DNA of 32,136 bases from Clostridiaceae bacterium (GCA_012735465.1 JAAYHJ010000019.1:1-32136), one strand, 5' to 3'; positions 8,487 through 17,781 are shown, counted from the stretch's first letter. The notes: generated from the letters alone by a model not told the origin. Program-made: numbers and translations.

Positions 8487-9299
8487 TTATTCAAAAACGA
8501 TAACAGCATCCTTATTTTTAATTCTTAATAAGACGGTTTCTAATATGCGGAAGTAATGGTTTAAGTCTTTCGTTTCCAAATATGCCGTAATCATATCCTG
8601 ACCAATGACCAAATCCATATTTTGTGGCTCGTTGCATACTAAAACAGCCTTTTCTCCCTCTAAAATCGGTGTACTGTAAATATTTCCTTGAATAAGCTTA
8701 CTCAGCCTGTCATATTCTGTTGTTCCGGTACCTGGTTGTATTCTTTGCAATTGTACAAAAATACTTGGGCTGACAATAAGGGTTTTCCGTCCGACAAGCC
8801 CTTTCTCAATAAATTTTGCCAGTCCTGTTGATACATCCTTGACCGGGTTTTCACCTTCATTCCAATCGGACTTTGGAAGCCTGGTAATCCCATTTTCTGT
8901 AAGCAGGCCTTTATAGCCCGCATCCTGGTCTCCCAGGAATATCAGTTTATCCTCTTTCATGGCACATTCTGTCGCTGCCCGATATACAGCCGACAGGTCA
9001 AGGGGCAGATCTGCCTGTTCACTGGTCTCCAGGTCTCTCCAGAGGAGTGAAAAATCCTGGGTAATCAAAGGTATCTGCTCATACCTTCTGCCGTGGATTT
9101 TTACGACGCTACCTTCCTTTTCTCCCAGCGCAGATAAATCATCCACATTAATGCTTTGCACACCCGCACCTAAAGGGCCATATATATTCAAGAACCTTCT
9201 GCCTACAAGAACCTGCCTTGCTATGGATACAACGGCATCATCCACCTTCGCCCAGATTTCCGGCGATATGGGTGAACCTTCTCTTGACAAAAAATCCAT
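8487..9299 (-). CDS. Encapsulin nanocompartment shell protein (family 1)
   Basis: The 270-aa protein has the length and motif order of family 1 encapsulins (HK97 phage-capsid fold, formerly the linocin M18 family). Recognisable segments are the N-terminal MDFLSREGSPISPEIW, then GRRFLNIYGPLG, then DLPLDLSAVYRAA, then IFLGDQDAGYKGLL. The C-terminal half has VLVCNEPQNMDLVIGQDM and an ETVLLRIKNKDAVIVFE end. Subunits of this family self-assemble into an icosahedral shell. The gene lies 13 bases after a ferritin-like gene whose C-terminus is an encapsulin-loading peptide, so the product is an iron-storage compartment. Its GGAGG site overlaps the end of the ferritin gene, and a terminator follows. 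Confidence 0.95.
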   Translation of the reverse strand: MDFLSREGSPISPEIWAKVDDAVVSIARQVLVGRRFLNIYGPLGAGVQSINVDDLSALGEKEGSVVKIHGRRYEQIPLITQDFSLLWRDLETSEQADLPLDLSAVYRAATECAMKEDKLIFLGDQDAGYKGLLTENGITRLPKSDWNEGENPVKDVSTGLAKFIEKGLVGRKTLIVSPSIFVQLQRIQPGTGTTEYDRLSKLIQGNIYSTPILEGEKAVLVCNEPQNMDLVIGQDMITAYLETKDLNHYFRILETVLLRIKNKDAVIVFE

Positions 9300-9312
9300 A
9301 TTATATGCCTCC

Positions 9313-9675
9313 TTACTCTTCTTCTATAAGACTTCCTACTGTGCTTTTGCGATAGTTTGAAATCGGCTTTGCTTCAATATTCATATCTTTAAGCATTTCT
9401 TTTACTTCTTCCTCGCCCTCAGCAAAGTGTTTGGCTTCTTCCGGGTCTAAATACATGAGTAATGACATTAGTTCTCCCACGTGGGCTTTTTCTTCATCTC
9501 TAATATCTGAAATCACCCTTTTTGCAACCGGGTCATCCGTTGCCTGCACATGGGCATCATAAACATAAATGGCTTCAAGCTCCCCGGCAATATTAAGCCT
9601 CACAGCCTGAATCAAATCTTCCTTTGTCATTTTTCTTTCCACATTCCCTGCAAATGGATTTGCAAAGCTTGGCAT
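9313..9675 (-). CDS. Encapsulated ferritin-like protein (EncFtn) with encapsulin-targeting tail
   Basis: The protein is 120 aa with the start at 9675. An ATG also exists at 9684 but directly abuts the GGGAGG site, whereas 9675 has a 9-base spacing. With the 9675 start the residues E32, E62 and H65 fall at exactly the numbers described for the di-iron site of Rhodospirillum rubrum EncFtn, and E34 and Y39 also fit. The family is a two-helix half-ferritin that forms ring decamers and oxidises Fe(II). The tail KSTVGSLIEEE matches the cargo-loading peptide of encapsulin cargos (TVGSL core). It should be packaged into the shell encoded next. A TATAAT hexamer lies at 9709-9714, but I find no convincing -35 box. 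Confidence 0.93.
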   Translation of the reverse strand: MPSFANPFAGNVERKMTKEDLIQAVRLNIAGELEAIYVYDAHVQATDDPVAKRVISDIRDEEKAHVGELMSLLMYLDPEEAKHFAEGEEEVKEMLKDMNIEAKPISNYRKSTVGSLIEEE

Positions 9676-9762
9676 ATGTATCATCCTCCCAAGTAATTGG
9701 TAAAATCTATTATAGTTTATTTATATCCATATATTTGGGGCTTAATCATAATTTTACTTAGT

Positions 9763-9807
9763 AAAAAAGCAAATGCAGCAATAAGCAAGCTATTGCCGCA
9801 TTTGCTT
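9763..9807 (-). terminator. Intrinsic terminator after the small double-glycine peptide gene
   Basis: A 17-bp stem with one mismatch (9767-9783 with 9791-9807) around a 7-base loop runs, in the minus direction, into six U. It lies 20 bases beyond the peptide stop and separates that gene from the ferritin-encapsulin operon. The remaining 9685-9762 is the ferritin leader. Confidence 0.85.
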
Positions 9808-9826
9808 TATATGGTTTAAATTTATT

Positions 9827-9976
9827 TTAAATCTTGTTCTTGGTATCCTGCGAAATTGCCTTTGTTTGAGTTACCCTGGTTCCCGGTATTGCACCGCCGG
9901 TTACCTCTTCCAAATCCTCTAATGACAATTCGTCCTTTTCTTCTTCAACTTTTTTTATTTCCTTTTCTTCTGACAT
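9827..9976 (-). CDS. Small double-glycine leader peptide, possible RiPP or bacteriocin-like precursor
   Basis: This is a 49-codon gene with an AAAGGAGGA site ending 8-9 bases before its ATG and a strong terminator after it. The N-terminal half is highly charged (MSEEKEIKKVEEEKDE). It is followed by LSLEDLEEVTGG, which fits the double-glycine leader pattern (LSxEDLEEVxGG) of bacteriocins, lanthipeptides and Nif11-like precursors. Cleavage after GG would release a 21-residue tail starting AIPGTRV and ending DTKNKI. The tail is rich in Thr, Ser and Lys, with no Cys, Trp or Phe. No modifying enzyme or C39-peptidase transporter is encoded in this window. It follows the giant surface protein gene by 85 bases with no U-tract terminator between, so the two may be co-transcribed. 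Function unknown; the leader reading is inference from the motif. Confidence 0.7.
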   Translation of the reverse strand: MSEEKEIKKVEEEKDELSLEDLEEVTGGAIPGTRVTQTKAISQDTKNKI

Positions 9977-10008
9977 TATACAATTCCTCCTTTTATGATT
10001 TTAATTGG

Positions 10009-10046
10009 TGATATAGGGGTTGCCGCCCACGGCGGCCCCTATATCA
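10009..10046. other. Strong stem-loop between the giant gene and the small peptide gene
   Basis: TGATATAGGGG (10009-10019) pairs with CCCCTATATCA (10036-10046), and an inner CCGCC/GGCGG stem continues the helix past a small bulge. In the minus direction it is followed by CCAATTAAAAT rather than a U-tract, so it may be a processing or mRNA-stability hairpin, or an inefficient terminator, within a giant gene-peptide transcript. Confidence 0.65.
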
Positions 10047-10061
10047 TTATCATTATTGTTG

Positions 10062-13000
10062 TTATTTTTGTAAGGGAGGGTAAATGATGCCTTGTGTATT
10101 AATTTCTGTAATACCTGTCAGAGGAATATAGGCTTTTCTCAAATCCAGGCCCTTCCATACAAATACCTTTGCATTATATCTGCTTACATCGGACGGAAGC
10201 GTAAATCCTGCGCTCATGATTTCTGCCTGGCCCGGATTTATGGTTTTTGCGATGAAGGATACGTTTGTCATCCTGTTGTTTGAATCATACAGGGCTACAA
10301 TCACCATTGCATCCATTGTCTCTCCGCTTACATTTTCAGCCCTGACCTCTGCCGAAAGCACCTTGTCTGCTTCGAGCCTGGTCGCCTTCTCACTGCCATA
10401 CTTAAACTGGGTAATCAAATTGAAGTATTCTCCATACTGCGTTCCTTCCGGAAGCACCTCTACTGTTATTTGTTTTTCAAAAGGTTCTATGTCCTTGGCT
10501 TCGTCATCCACCTTGATTAATTTGCCTGCAAAATCATGCTCATCTATATGGGTAACCTTATTGATGTATTCAGGAACATCAGGTACAGCCTTTATGGTAA
10601 GGGTAGCGGTGCCTACGCTCTTTCCTGTAATGGTTCCATCCTCATTCACCTGCAGTACGGAAGGATCTGATGATTCATATTCAATCCTGTTTGCAACTAT
10701 TGCTGTGTCAGGTACCAAGCTTATATTAAGTTTAAGATTGTCTCCTACCCTTGTTTTAATTCCTTCTTTTTCTCCGTCCACATTGATATTCCTTACCTGG
10801 TACTGTTCTTTCTGTGATACCTGCTGCAGCTGTTTACCCGATGTATATACGGTGTATTTGTCTTCTTCTTCCTCTACTTCTTCCATAATATTCATATCTG
10901 ATTCTTCGTCCATTTGTACCGTTTCTACAACAAATTTGATAGGCAGTTCATTGTTGATATTTATCATCAGATCGTCCACTTCAATGTTGAAGGCTACGGT
11001 TTCCTGGCTGTTTGCAGGCATGTTTTCAATTGTCATAGTAGCCAACGGAGCATCCAAGTTGATACCTTTTTGTTCAAGGGCTTCTATAGCATCCGCTGTT
11101 AGCTGTAGTTTATCGATATAAACGGATACGATTACCTTCTTTGCTGCCTTATTGCCGATATTCATGATGTTTGCAGCTACCAGGAATGTATTCTTCTTCT
11201 CCGGAACAGCTGTAGGCTTAAATCTTTCATCGATCGTCATTCCATAGTTTCCGCTTTGAACGTATTCAAGTATATCCATGTAAACATCTTTGCTCAAATT
11301 AGAAGGATCGTTAAAGGTATCCCTTACAATCACTCCGTCTGCTATAGCATAGGCCCTTATGGGAACCTGCTTATACACAACCGTTGAATCGCTCATGCCG
11401 TCTTCTATGACTTCCACCTTTATCTTCAGGTCCTCATTTCCAAAGTTCTCGGGTACCTTCCAGTCTGTTTCAACTGTTACAGACTTACCACCTGGGATAT
11501 AGCCTTCCACTTTATTCCTGCCTATTTCGGTTTCCACACCGTCCAGTACCTGGCTAAATATGAATTCCATACTCCGTGCGGCTTTCAGTCCTGTATTTTT
11601 TGCCGTAGCGGTGATGGTAGTATCCATACCCGGAAGCACATATTTATCACCTATAACAATATCCTCCGGTTTAATACCAACAGTGGACACAGGCTTCAAT
11701 GTTGATACCTCCAGCTTATTGGTTGTAACATCCCTTGTCATGATTCCATTTTCGTCCAGCTTTTGCTTATAGCTGTTATGAGCTATTACCATTGTTCCGT
11801 CTTCCAGTACTACAAAATCATGTCCGCTATAGTTAGCACCCTTTGCAAAGGTTATTTGGTTCGGCAATCCCCATATACCTATCCTTCTATTGTCGTTTCC
11901 TGTAGAAGGCAAATCCACCAAACCGTCTTCAAACATAGCGGCAAAGAACTGTCTTTCCTGTACCGTGTTTTCATATTTCTCTGCTTCTATGCTGTCGGGG
12001 TCAATGCCATCTTTTACGGTCTGTACCTTCTGGGTCCATACAAGATACAGGTTTCCGTCCTGCCCAACGGCAACTTTGTAGTTATCGCCAAAGCCCGTAT
12101 CGCCGATTCCTTCCATTGCTACTTCCGGTGCAAAGTTATCGGACAATACATATACTTCCTTACCGTCGATATTAATAAGCCTTATAGTGGATGTCTCGCT
12201 CTCCGGATTTGCATTTTTTATCAATGTGGTAAGGTCCACGTATACCAACCGGTCACCGGATACCCAGAATAAGTAAGTCCTATCCTTATACCTTGCCATC
12301 TGCGGGTTGTAGTCCCTTACATTGTTATTTGTGAACCTTATAGGATGGCTGAAGGAATTTTCTGAGAAATTATATATCTGTACAAATATCTCCTGATCCT
12401 TTAGTTTTTCCGGCGAGCTTGTATCCTGGTCCAAATCCACCGTGTATGCATATAAAGATAATCCGTTGTAGTATACAACCGAAGATTCTTCTATCTTGGG
12501 GTCATTTACCACGTTAGGAATTCCGGCATCAAGGAACCTTTGTCCGTACCAGTTCCTGGTATATTCCTCCAGTTCCTCCGGTGTCATATCTTCAAATTCG
12601 CCTTCATCATACCCTTCATTCCACTTGCCGTTTTCATAGAAACGGTAAGCAATGGCTGTATATGCGGTAACCAGGTCGCCTATTGTATTGCCTGGATTTA
12701 CAGGTTCAAATTCATCACCGGGCACTACGACTGGTTTTCCGTCAGGATTATCCTGTTTATTCTGGTACAAGGTCTTGGTGTAGTACAAGATAACCTTTCC
12801 TGTTTCCGTATCCTTTGCAAGCCTGGGTAGTGTGTCGGCACAGGTATCCAGTTCTGTTTCCTTCGTTACCTGCTGCACATTGCCTGAAAGCTGTCCCGTA
12901 GCCTTATTAAAGGTTGTTGTGCAAATATTCATTGCAGACAGTATATCGGATACTTTATCCTCAGCCGTAAATGTTCTGGATGCATCGGACCATGCTATCA

Positions 13001-16000
13001 TAATTTCATCGTCCAAATCAAACAGGTAAATATCTGCATCTATCGTGCCGTCATCGTCTATTATTACCGGCTCGCTCCATTTTGTTCCGTCATATACGGT
13101 TATATAGGCCGCTGTCCTGTTGTATTCATCCCGCTCAGGAACATCGTCTATATATGCCAGTAGCAGTTTTTCATTGCCTTCGCTGTCCTTAAAGGCCATT
13201 AATTTGGGTTCGGTGTTATTATAGGTTCCTGTCACGATGGTCTTTGTTTCCACTTCTCCTAAGCCGGCCTTGGTAGACATGGACTCGTTTGCAACCCATT
13301 TCTTTCCGTTTGCCAGGTAGTCCCTCGAAGCAGGCTTCAATGCTTCTTCTCCCACATCAAAGGCTTGGGACAAACCGTTGTTCAAAACATTTGCAGCAGC
13401 ACCATACTTAAACATGTCAAATTTGTATGAAGCTATTTTATAGTCAAACTCAAAGAACAGGAATTCTATTTTCAGATTCGCAGAAATTGTTCCTGTACCT
13501 TCTCCTCCCTTGACGGGTACAAACACAAAGGTAAGTTCCACCTCAAACTTGCCTTCTACTCCTACCTTTCCTATTCCTTCCTGGCCCACTCCGGCTTCTA
13601 TGGAAATCCATGGGCTGACTTGAAGCAGTCCGGTCACATACATCTTTTCCAATATCTCATCCATTTTATCAGTTACAAAGTCCGGCATTTCTTCCAGTTT
13701 CTCTCCGGGGGCACATACAGCAAATAACCCCATTACCGAGCCTCCGCCTCCAAAGGTCATATACAAAGGAACGCCATATACGACTACGGTTACGGTTACG
13801 CTCAATCCTGCCTCAACGCTGGCACACAATACCAAGCTTTGGAACTTAACCTTTCCATCAACGAGTTTCATTTGCAATACGAAACTTATTTCAAACTCAA
13901 ACTCCGGTGATGTCTCGGTGCTTACACTGCTCTTTCCGCCGTCCGGTTTATTGTTCCCTTTATCTGCTATTTCTTTGGCCTTCTTTAAGTCCTCACTCGA
14001 CGGCTTCGGTGTGTCACCTTCTTTTTTGGGCTTTAATTTTTCCGCCAGTTCTTTTACTTCATCAAGTTTGTCACCATCGATACCTATTGTAATTGTAATA
14101 GTACCACTTGGTTCATCTTCCTTTTGCGCTTTATTTGTATCTGTTTGTGTTCCCATCGGGAAGTTAGCCTGGGTATTACCAAAAATGGGTACCTCGTTTT
14201 GTATCATGTTTCCATCTTCATCCTTTGCCGCAAAAGTTGGTAAAGCTGTATTTCTTCCCGGTGATTCGTAGAAACTGTACCCGGTATCGGTTTCTCCGAT
14301 CTCTTCTCCAAACTGGTCGTACAAGGCCACGCTTAAGGTATCTCCGGCTACAAAAGTATTAGCAAGGTTTGTTGTCCACTTGGCGTCAGTGCCGTTTATC
14401 AATTGCTTTTCTCCTACAGTGTATTCATGTTTTAAAACCTTGTCTTTTGAATATACTCTAAACGATACCTTGGCAAGCCGTTTTCCAGGATTCCTGTCAG
14501 TCGTTTGTGTTTGAACAAGAAACTCAATATTCTTATCCCTAATTTCTATATTGCCCTGTTGCAATATACCATCCACTCTTGCCTCTATGGATTTGGGAAT
14601 GATGGATTCAAAGAATGGCAGTTCTATCCACTGATTACCGGCTCCCGGTGTAAAATAGGTTGTATAACTGCTGCCACCGTACATAATCCTGGCCGGATAC
14701 TGCTCTCCGTTTATAAACTTGAACTCCCTGCCCGTAGCTGGATCCGGTTTAATCATAAAGTTACCGTTTTTATCTGTAACGGCGCTGAAATAATCTATCA
14801 TTACTTGTACATCCGGAACCCCTACGTATTTTACATCATAAGCGTTCCTTATACTTGCAACCTTTTTAGTAACCGTACCGAAAATGGGCTTGGTTGTAAT
14901 AGGGGTACCTTCGCCTATCTTTTCAAACCTGTAGTATACCAACGGGTTGGCATCTTCCACCTTGAAATGGAACACGTTACCCGTATAGGTAATATGCCTT
15001 TTCTCCCAGCTTATCCTAAATTCCGGGTCGGGTTGCCCGTCTCTATTTCTGTCCACTTCTTCCCATTCAAGCTCTCCGTTACCGTTAAGGTCTCCCGTCC
15101 TTATATACCACCGGGTTGTATATCCTTCCGGCGCATTGGCAGTTATAGTAATTACCTGGTTTGGCTTCAGGTTTTCAAGCTTACTGGGTGATACTGTAGC
15201 TCCCGCCGGCGGAGTGATTCCCGGGTATGGTTTTGCTTCAAAGCCCCTTGGCTCAGATAATATTTTAACCTTATAATCTGCAGCATCAATTTTAAAATCA
15301 TAGGCGGTAGATATGGTTGTATAGATGGTGTCCGCAAGTTTACCGTCTTTATATATCTGGAAAGCTCTTATTGCTTCAGTCGTATCAGGATTTACGGTAG
15401 CATTGATTTTTACCGTATCCCCAAACCTTACGTTTACAACCTCTTTGCTGTTAAAGCCCGGTACTGTGAATTTACTGCTGTCATATTCAATGCTGAACTT
15501 AGCAGGCTTTAACTCAAATACAGGTCTTACGTTAAATCTTCTACCATCACCACTTTTGCTGCTCGGTTTGCCATGACTATCCATATACTTATTTAAGAAA
15601 TCGCCGCTTATCTGGATACGGTCAGGATTTCCACGCGTTATTCCATTTCCTGACTGCGTAATAATTCCACCCCAACTGTCGTATTTATCTTGTATTTGAA
15701 ATCCAACATACTGAACATCGCTACTTGACAGGGAATAACTTAAGGTTACTGTTTCGTCCGAATAATAATCGGTTTGAGTAAAAGTAAAACTACCCGGATT
15801 TATACTCGTAGTCTCTTGATATCTATTGCTAGCCGTATATGTTCTATAATACAAATTAGGTGCAGCTTGCGGAACAACTTCAAATAACCTTCTATAAAGG
15901 GTTATTGAATAAACAGTTAAATTCGAATCATCTTTATAATCGTACCACGAGCCATAGCGCAGGTACCTGTTATAATTACTTCCCATTTTGCTATCGCTCC

Positions 16001-17612
16001 ACGTGAGGGTATCAGTTCTTCTGCCAAAGTTTTGATTACGTGCCAGGGATATTCCCATATCACCGTTAGTATCTTGAACATTCGGGTTACCTACCAGTTG
16101 GAAAACATTATACACATAAAAGCCCTTGGCCGGCTCACCGCATCCTCCACCATAATCAACATTTGATGCATCGCTCTTCCAATCTATAGATGCTTTAGGT
16201 TGGTATTTCCTAAAGTTAATAGAAATGAATCTATAAAATAATCCTCCAAAGTCATCCTTAGAACACCAGAAGTTACTTGGACCTCCTGAGAAACCAGGCC
16301 CCCACCACCATGCTGCGGTAAAATCGCTGGGCTGCAAAATATACTTATCACGCCCGGAAGAATATCCCTTTTGCTCCATAGACGCGTCGTCGCTGTCCTC
16401 ATCGGAAAGCAGATAAGGAGATATCACAACCTTGGTCCGGGCCGGTGCTTCCGTCGTTACATCCCCTTTAAACCTTACACCAAAGCTTACTTCATTTTTC
16501 AAAGTACCGTCGGTCTTATACGTTTGTATTTCTATTACTTTTTCTTCTTCCTTCGGTGTAAATATCAGCGTCTCGTCCAGGGTCATGTAGTCCAAATCAG
16601 GATTTGCATCTATTGCATAGGTCATTATATCAACTTTAGCATATGTATTGATTCCCTTTGTCCTCTTTACGATTACCCTTGCCTTTTCACCCGGCTGAAC
16701 AACCTGCTCGTTCGCACCAAAGCTGAAAACCGACTCTTCCATTTCTTCATTGTCCACTATGTTCATTACCACACCGGTAGAATCGCTAATAGCTGCTCCT
16801 CCCTGGGCTGATTTCAAGACAAACAGGACTTGTTCATCATTTTCTGCTACATCGTCGTCTATGATTTCCACCGTTACGGTTTTTATCCTTTCACCGGGTT
16901 TAAATACCAATGTGTGCTCAACGCCTTCTGCTACATTATAAAAGGCATCAAGCTGTGCTTTTGTCTCATTTTTGCTTTCTTCGTCCGCAATCGAAACATC
17001 ATTGAAATCCTTTATGGTTTTGCGGTCACTTTTTACTCCTGTATACCTTTCCTTTGCTTCCATCAGCGGGTTACTGCTTCCTTGCCGGGAATCAGCTTCA
17101 GCCTCCGAACCCTGTTCAATAGTTCCTTTGCCTAAATCAACTTCCACAGCCGGTTCTTCTTCATTTTCTACATATTTTTCCATTATTTCTTCTATTTCCT
17201 CTTCATCCTTCAGGGTCCTTATGGTTACATTGCCGCTTTCAATCAAAGGTACCGCATTTTTATTTTCAGGCAGGGTTTTTGGGAAAAGCCCTTCTTTTAC
17301 TATAATTACATAGTCTTCACCATATTTTGCACTTACATCAATGGCTTTAAAGTCAACCGATACTTCTCCTTCCACACCCCCTTGCCTTACAACTTGGACC
17401 TCAAACTTTTCTCCTTCAGTGGTCTGATATCCTGCGGAATTTATACTAAACAACCCGTTTGGATATTTGGCCACCAGTTCAGGAGCCCCGGCCAGTTCTT
17501 GTCCGACTGATTCGGAAATGTCTTCCGATTGGGCAAAAGCCGGAATGACGCTTGTTACCAAAAAAGTTAACATGACAAAAAGCGCTGTTAATTTTCTTGG
17601 CAACCCTTTCAT
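10062..17612 (-). CDS. Giant secreted multidomain surface protein (Calx-beta, propeller-like, CARDB and Big2 domains)
   Basis: The 2516-aa product begins with a signal peptide (cleavage expected after PAFA, residue 27). Two Calx-beta-like regions follow. The first (about 50-290) is interrupted by an acidic insert of about 100 residues; the second is at about 293-397. A calcium-loop-like DLNGNGELEWEE lies near 840, and a carboxypeptidase-regulatory-like segment (VPDVQVMIDYFSAVTDKNG) near 920. A charged linker is at about 1150-1235, then a glycine-rich amphipathic strand region to about 1400. Next are repeated strands like a beta-propeller (about 1450-1970), two CARDB-like domains (about 1975-2245), a Big2 domain (about 2290-2360) and a final all-beta domain. 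I see no SLH, LPXTG or dockerin anchor. It is probably extracellular, perhaps adhesive or structural. AAAGGGGGAG precedes the ATG. Confidence 0.85.
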   Translation of the reverse strand: MKGLPRKLTALFVMLTFLVTSVIPAFAQSEDISESVGQELAGAPELVAKYPNGLFSINSAGYQTTEGEKFEVQVVRQGGVEGEVSVDFKAIDVSAKYGEDYVIIVKEGLFPKTLPENKNAVPLIESGNVTIRTLKDEEEIEEIMEKYVENEEEPAVEVDLGKGTIEQGSEAEADSRQGSSNPLMEAKERYTGVKSDRKTIKDFNDVSIADEESKNETKAQLDAFYNVAEGVEHTLVFKPGERIKTVTVEIIDDDVAENDEQVLFVLKSAQGGAAISDSTGVVMNIVDNEEMEESVFSFGANEQVVQPGEKARVIVKRTKGINTYAKVDIMTYAIDANPDLDYMTLDETLIFTPKEEEKVIEIQTYKTDGTLKNEVSFGVRFKGDVTTEAPARTKVVISPYLLSDEDSDDASMEQKGYSSGRDKYILQPSDFTAAWWWGPGFSGGPSNFWCSKDDFGGLFYRFISINFRKYQPKASIDWKSDASNVDYGGGCGEPAKGFYVYNVFQLVGNPNVQDTNGDMGISLARNQNFGRRTDTLTWSDSKMGSNYNRYLRYGSWYDYKDDSNLTVYSITLYRRLFEVVPQAAPNLYYRTYTASNRYQETTSINPGSFTFTQTDYYSDETVTLSYSLSSSDVQYVGFQIQDKYDSWGGIITQSGNGITRGNPDRIQISGDFLNKYMDSHGKPSSKSGDGRRFNVRPVFELKPAKFSIEYDSSKFTVPGFNSKEVVNVRFGDTVKINATVNPDTTEAIRAFQIYKDGKLADTIYTTISTAYDFKIDAADYKVKILSEPRGFEAKPYPGITPPAGATVSPSKLENLKPNQVITITANAPEGYTTRWYIRTGDLNGNGELEWEEVDRNRDGQPDPEFRISWEKRHITYTGNVFHFKVEDANPLVYYRFEKIGEGTPITTKPIFGTVTKKVASIRNAYDVKYVGVPDVQVMIDYFSAVTDKNGNFMIKPDPATGREFKFINGEQYPARIMYGGSSYTTYFTPGAGNQWIELPFFESIIPKSIEARVDGILQQGNIEIRDKNIEFLVQTQTTDRNPGKRLAKVSFRVYSKDKVLKHEYTVGEKQLINGTDAKWTTNLANTFVAGDTLSVALYDQFGEEIGETDTGYSFYESPGRNTALPTFAAKDEDGNMIQNEVPIFGNTQANFPMGTQTDTNKAQKEDEPSGTITITIGIDGDKLDEVKELAEKLKPKKEGDTPKPSSEDLKKAKEIADKGNNKPDGGKSSVSTETSPEFEFEISFVLQMKLVDGKVKFQSLVLCASVEAGLSVTVTVVVYGVPLYMTFGGGGSVMGLFAVCAPGEKLEEMPDFVTDKMDEILEKMYVTGLLQVSPWISIEAGVGQEGIGKVGVEGKFEVELTFVFVPVKGGEGTGTISANLKIEFLFFEFDYKIASYKFDMFKYGAAANVLNNGLSQAFDVGEEALKPASRDYLANGKKWVANESMSTKAGLGEVETKTIVTGTYNNTEPKLMAFKDSEGNEKLLLAYIDDVPERDEYNRTAAYITVYDGTKWSEPVIIDDDGTIDADIYLFDLDDEIMIAWSDASRTFTAEDKVSDILSAMNICTTTFNKATGQLSGNVQQVTKETELDTCADTLPRLAKDTETGKVILYYTKTLYQNKQDNPDGKPVVVPGDEFEPVNPGNTIGDLVTAYTAIAYRFYENGKWNEGYDEGEFEDMTPEELEEYTRNWYGQRFLDAGIPNVVNDPKIEESSVVYYNGLSLYAYTVDLDQDTSSPEKLKDQEIFVQIYNFSENSFSHPIRFTNNNVRDYNPQMARYKDRTYLFWVSGDRLVYVDLTTLIKNANPESETSTIRLINIDGKEVYVLSDNFAPEVAMEGIGDTGFGDNYKVAVGQDGNLYLVWTQKVQTVKDGIDPDSIEAEKYENTVQERQFFAAMFEDGLVDLPSTGNDNRRIGIWGLPNQITFAKGANYSGHDFVVLEDGTMVIAHNSYKQKLDENGIMTRDVTTNKLEVSTLKPVSTVGIKPEDIVIGDKYVLPGMDTTITATAKNTGLKAARSMEFIFSQVLDGVETEIGRNKVEGYIPGGKSVTVETDWKVPENFGNEDLKIKVEVIEDGMSDSTVVYKQVPIRAYAIADGVIVRDTFNDPSNLSKDVYMDILEYVQSGNYGMTIDERFKPTAVPEKKNTFLVAANIMNIGNKAAKKVIVSVYIDKLQLTADAIEALEQKGINLDAPLATMTIENMPANSQETVAFNIEVDDLMININNELPIKFVVETVQMDEESDMNIMEEVEEEEDKYTVYTSGKQLQQVSQKEQYQVRNINVDGEKEGIKTRVGDNLKLNISLVPDTAIVANRIEYESSDPSVLQVNEDGTITGKSVGTATLTIKAVPDVPEYINKVTHIDEHDFAGKLIKVDDEAKDIEPFEKQITVEVLPEGTQYGEYFNLITQFKYGSEKATRLEADKVLSAEVRAENVSGETMDAMVIVALYDSNNRMTNVSFIAKTINPGQAEIMSAGFTLPSDVSRYNAKVFVWKGLDLRKAYIPLTGITEINTQGIIYPPLQK

Positions 17613-17635
17613 AATACATCTCCCCCTTTTTTATT

Positions 17636-17664
17636 TTTATAACCCCCACCCTATGCTTTTTGAA
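17636..17664 (-). promoter_or_regulatory. Possible promoter of the giant surface-protein gene
   Basis: TTCAAA (17659-17664) and TATAAA (17636-17641) are 17 bases apart on the minus strand, just before the AAAGGGGGAG ribosome site. The -35 box is weak and the implied leader is only about 20 bases, so this is tentative. Confidence 0.35.
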
Positions 17665-17732
17665 GCGGGGAATTCTTGTAAATCAATACTTTACTTAAAT
17701 TAATGATATAAAAAATGATATAAAAAAATTCC

Positions 17733-17760
17733 AAAAAAAACATCACCCAAAAGGGTGATA
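17733..17760 (-). terminator. Intrinsic terminator after the LuxR-type regulator
   Basis: ATCACCC (17742-17748) pairs with GGGTGAT (17753-17759) around AAAA. In the minus direction it is followed by eight U. It separates the regulator from the giant surface-protein gene. Confidence 0.85.
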
Positions 17761-17781
17761 AATTAAATTTTTTCATAATAT

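Noticed and set aside
9676-9684. An ATG start at 9684 for the encapsulated ferritin
   Set aside because: The GGGAGG site touches this ATG directly, and the start at 9675 puts E32, E62 and H65 at the known EncFtn positions.
9739-9762. A possible Fur/PerR operator upstream of the ferritin-encapsulin operon
   Set aside because: The AT-rich stretch matches the 7-1-7 palindrome at too few positions to claim a site.
10216-11121. A 301-codon plus-strand frame within the giant gene
   Set aside because: It is antisense to a clearly coding, domain-bearing gene, is dominated by Ser, Thr, Val and Ile as expected of a complementary frame, and matches no family I recognise.
14505-15191. A 228-codon plus-strand frame within the giant gene
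   Set aside because: It is opposite to continuous coding sequence with recognisable motifs, and its composition looks like a shadow frame.
17702-17729. A short tandem AT-rich repeat (ATGATATAAAAA twice)
   Set aside because: It is low-complexity intergenic DNA with no evident function and could easily arise by chance.
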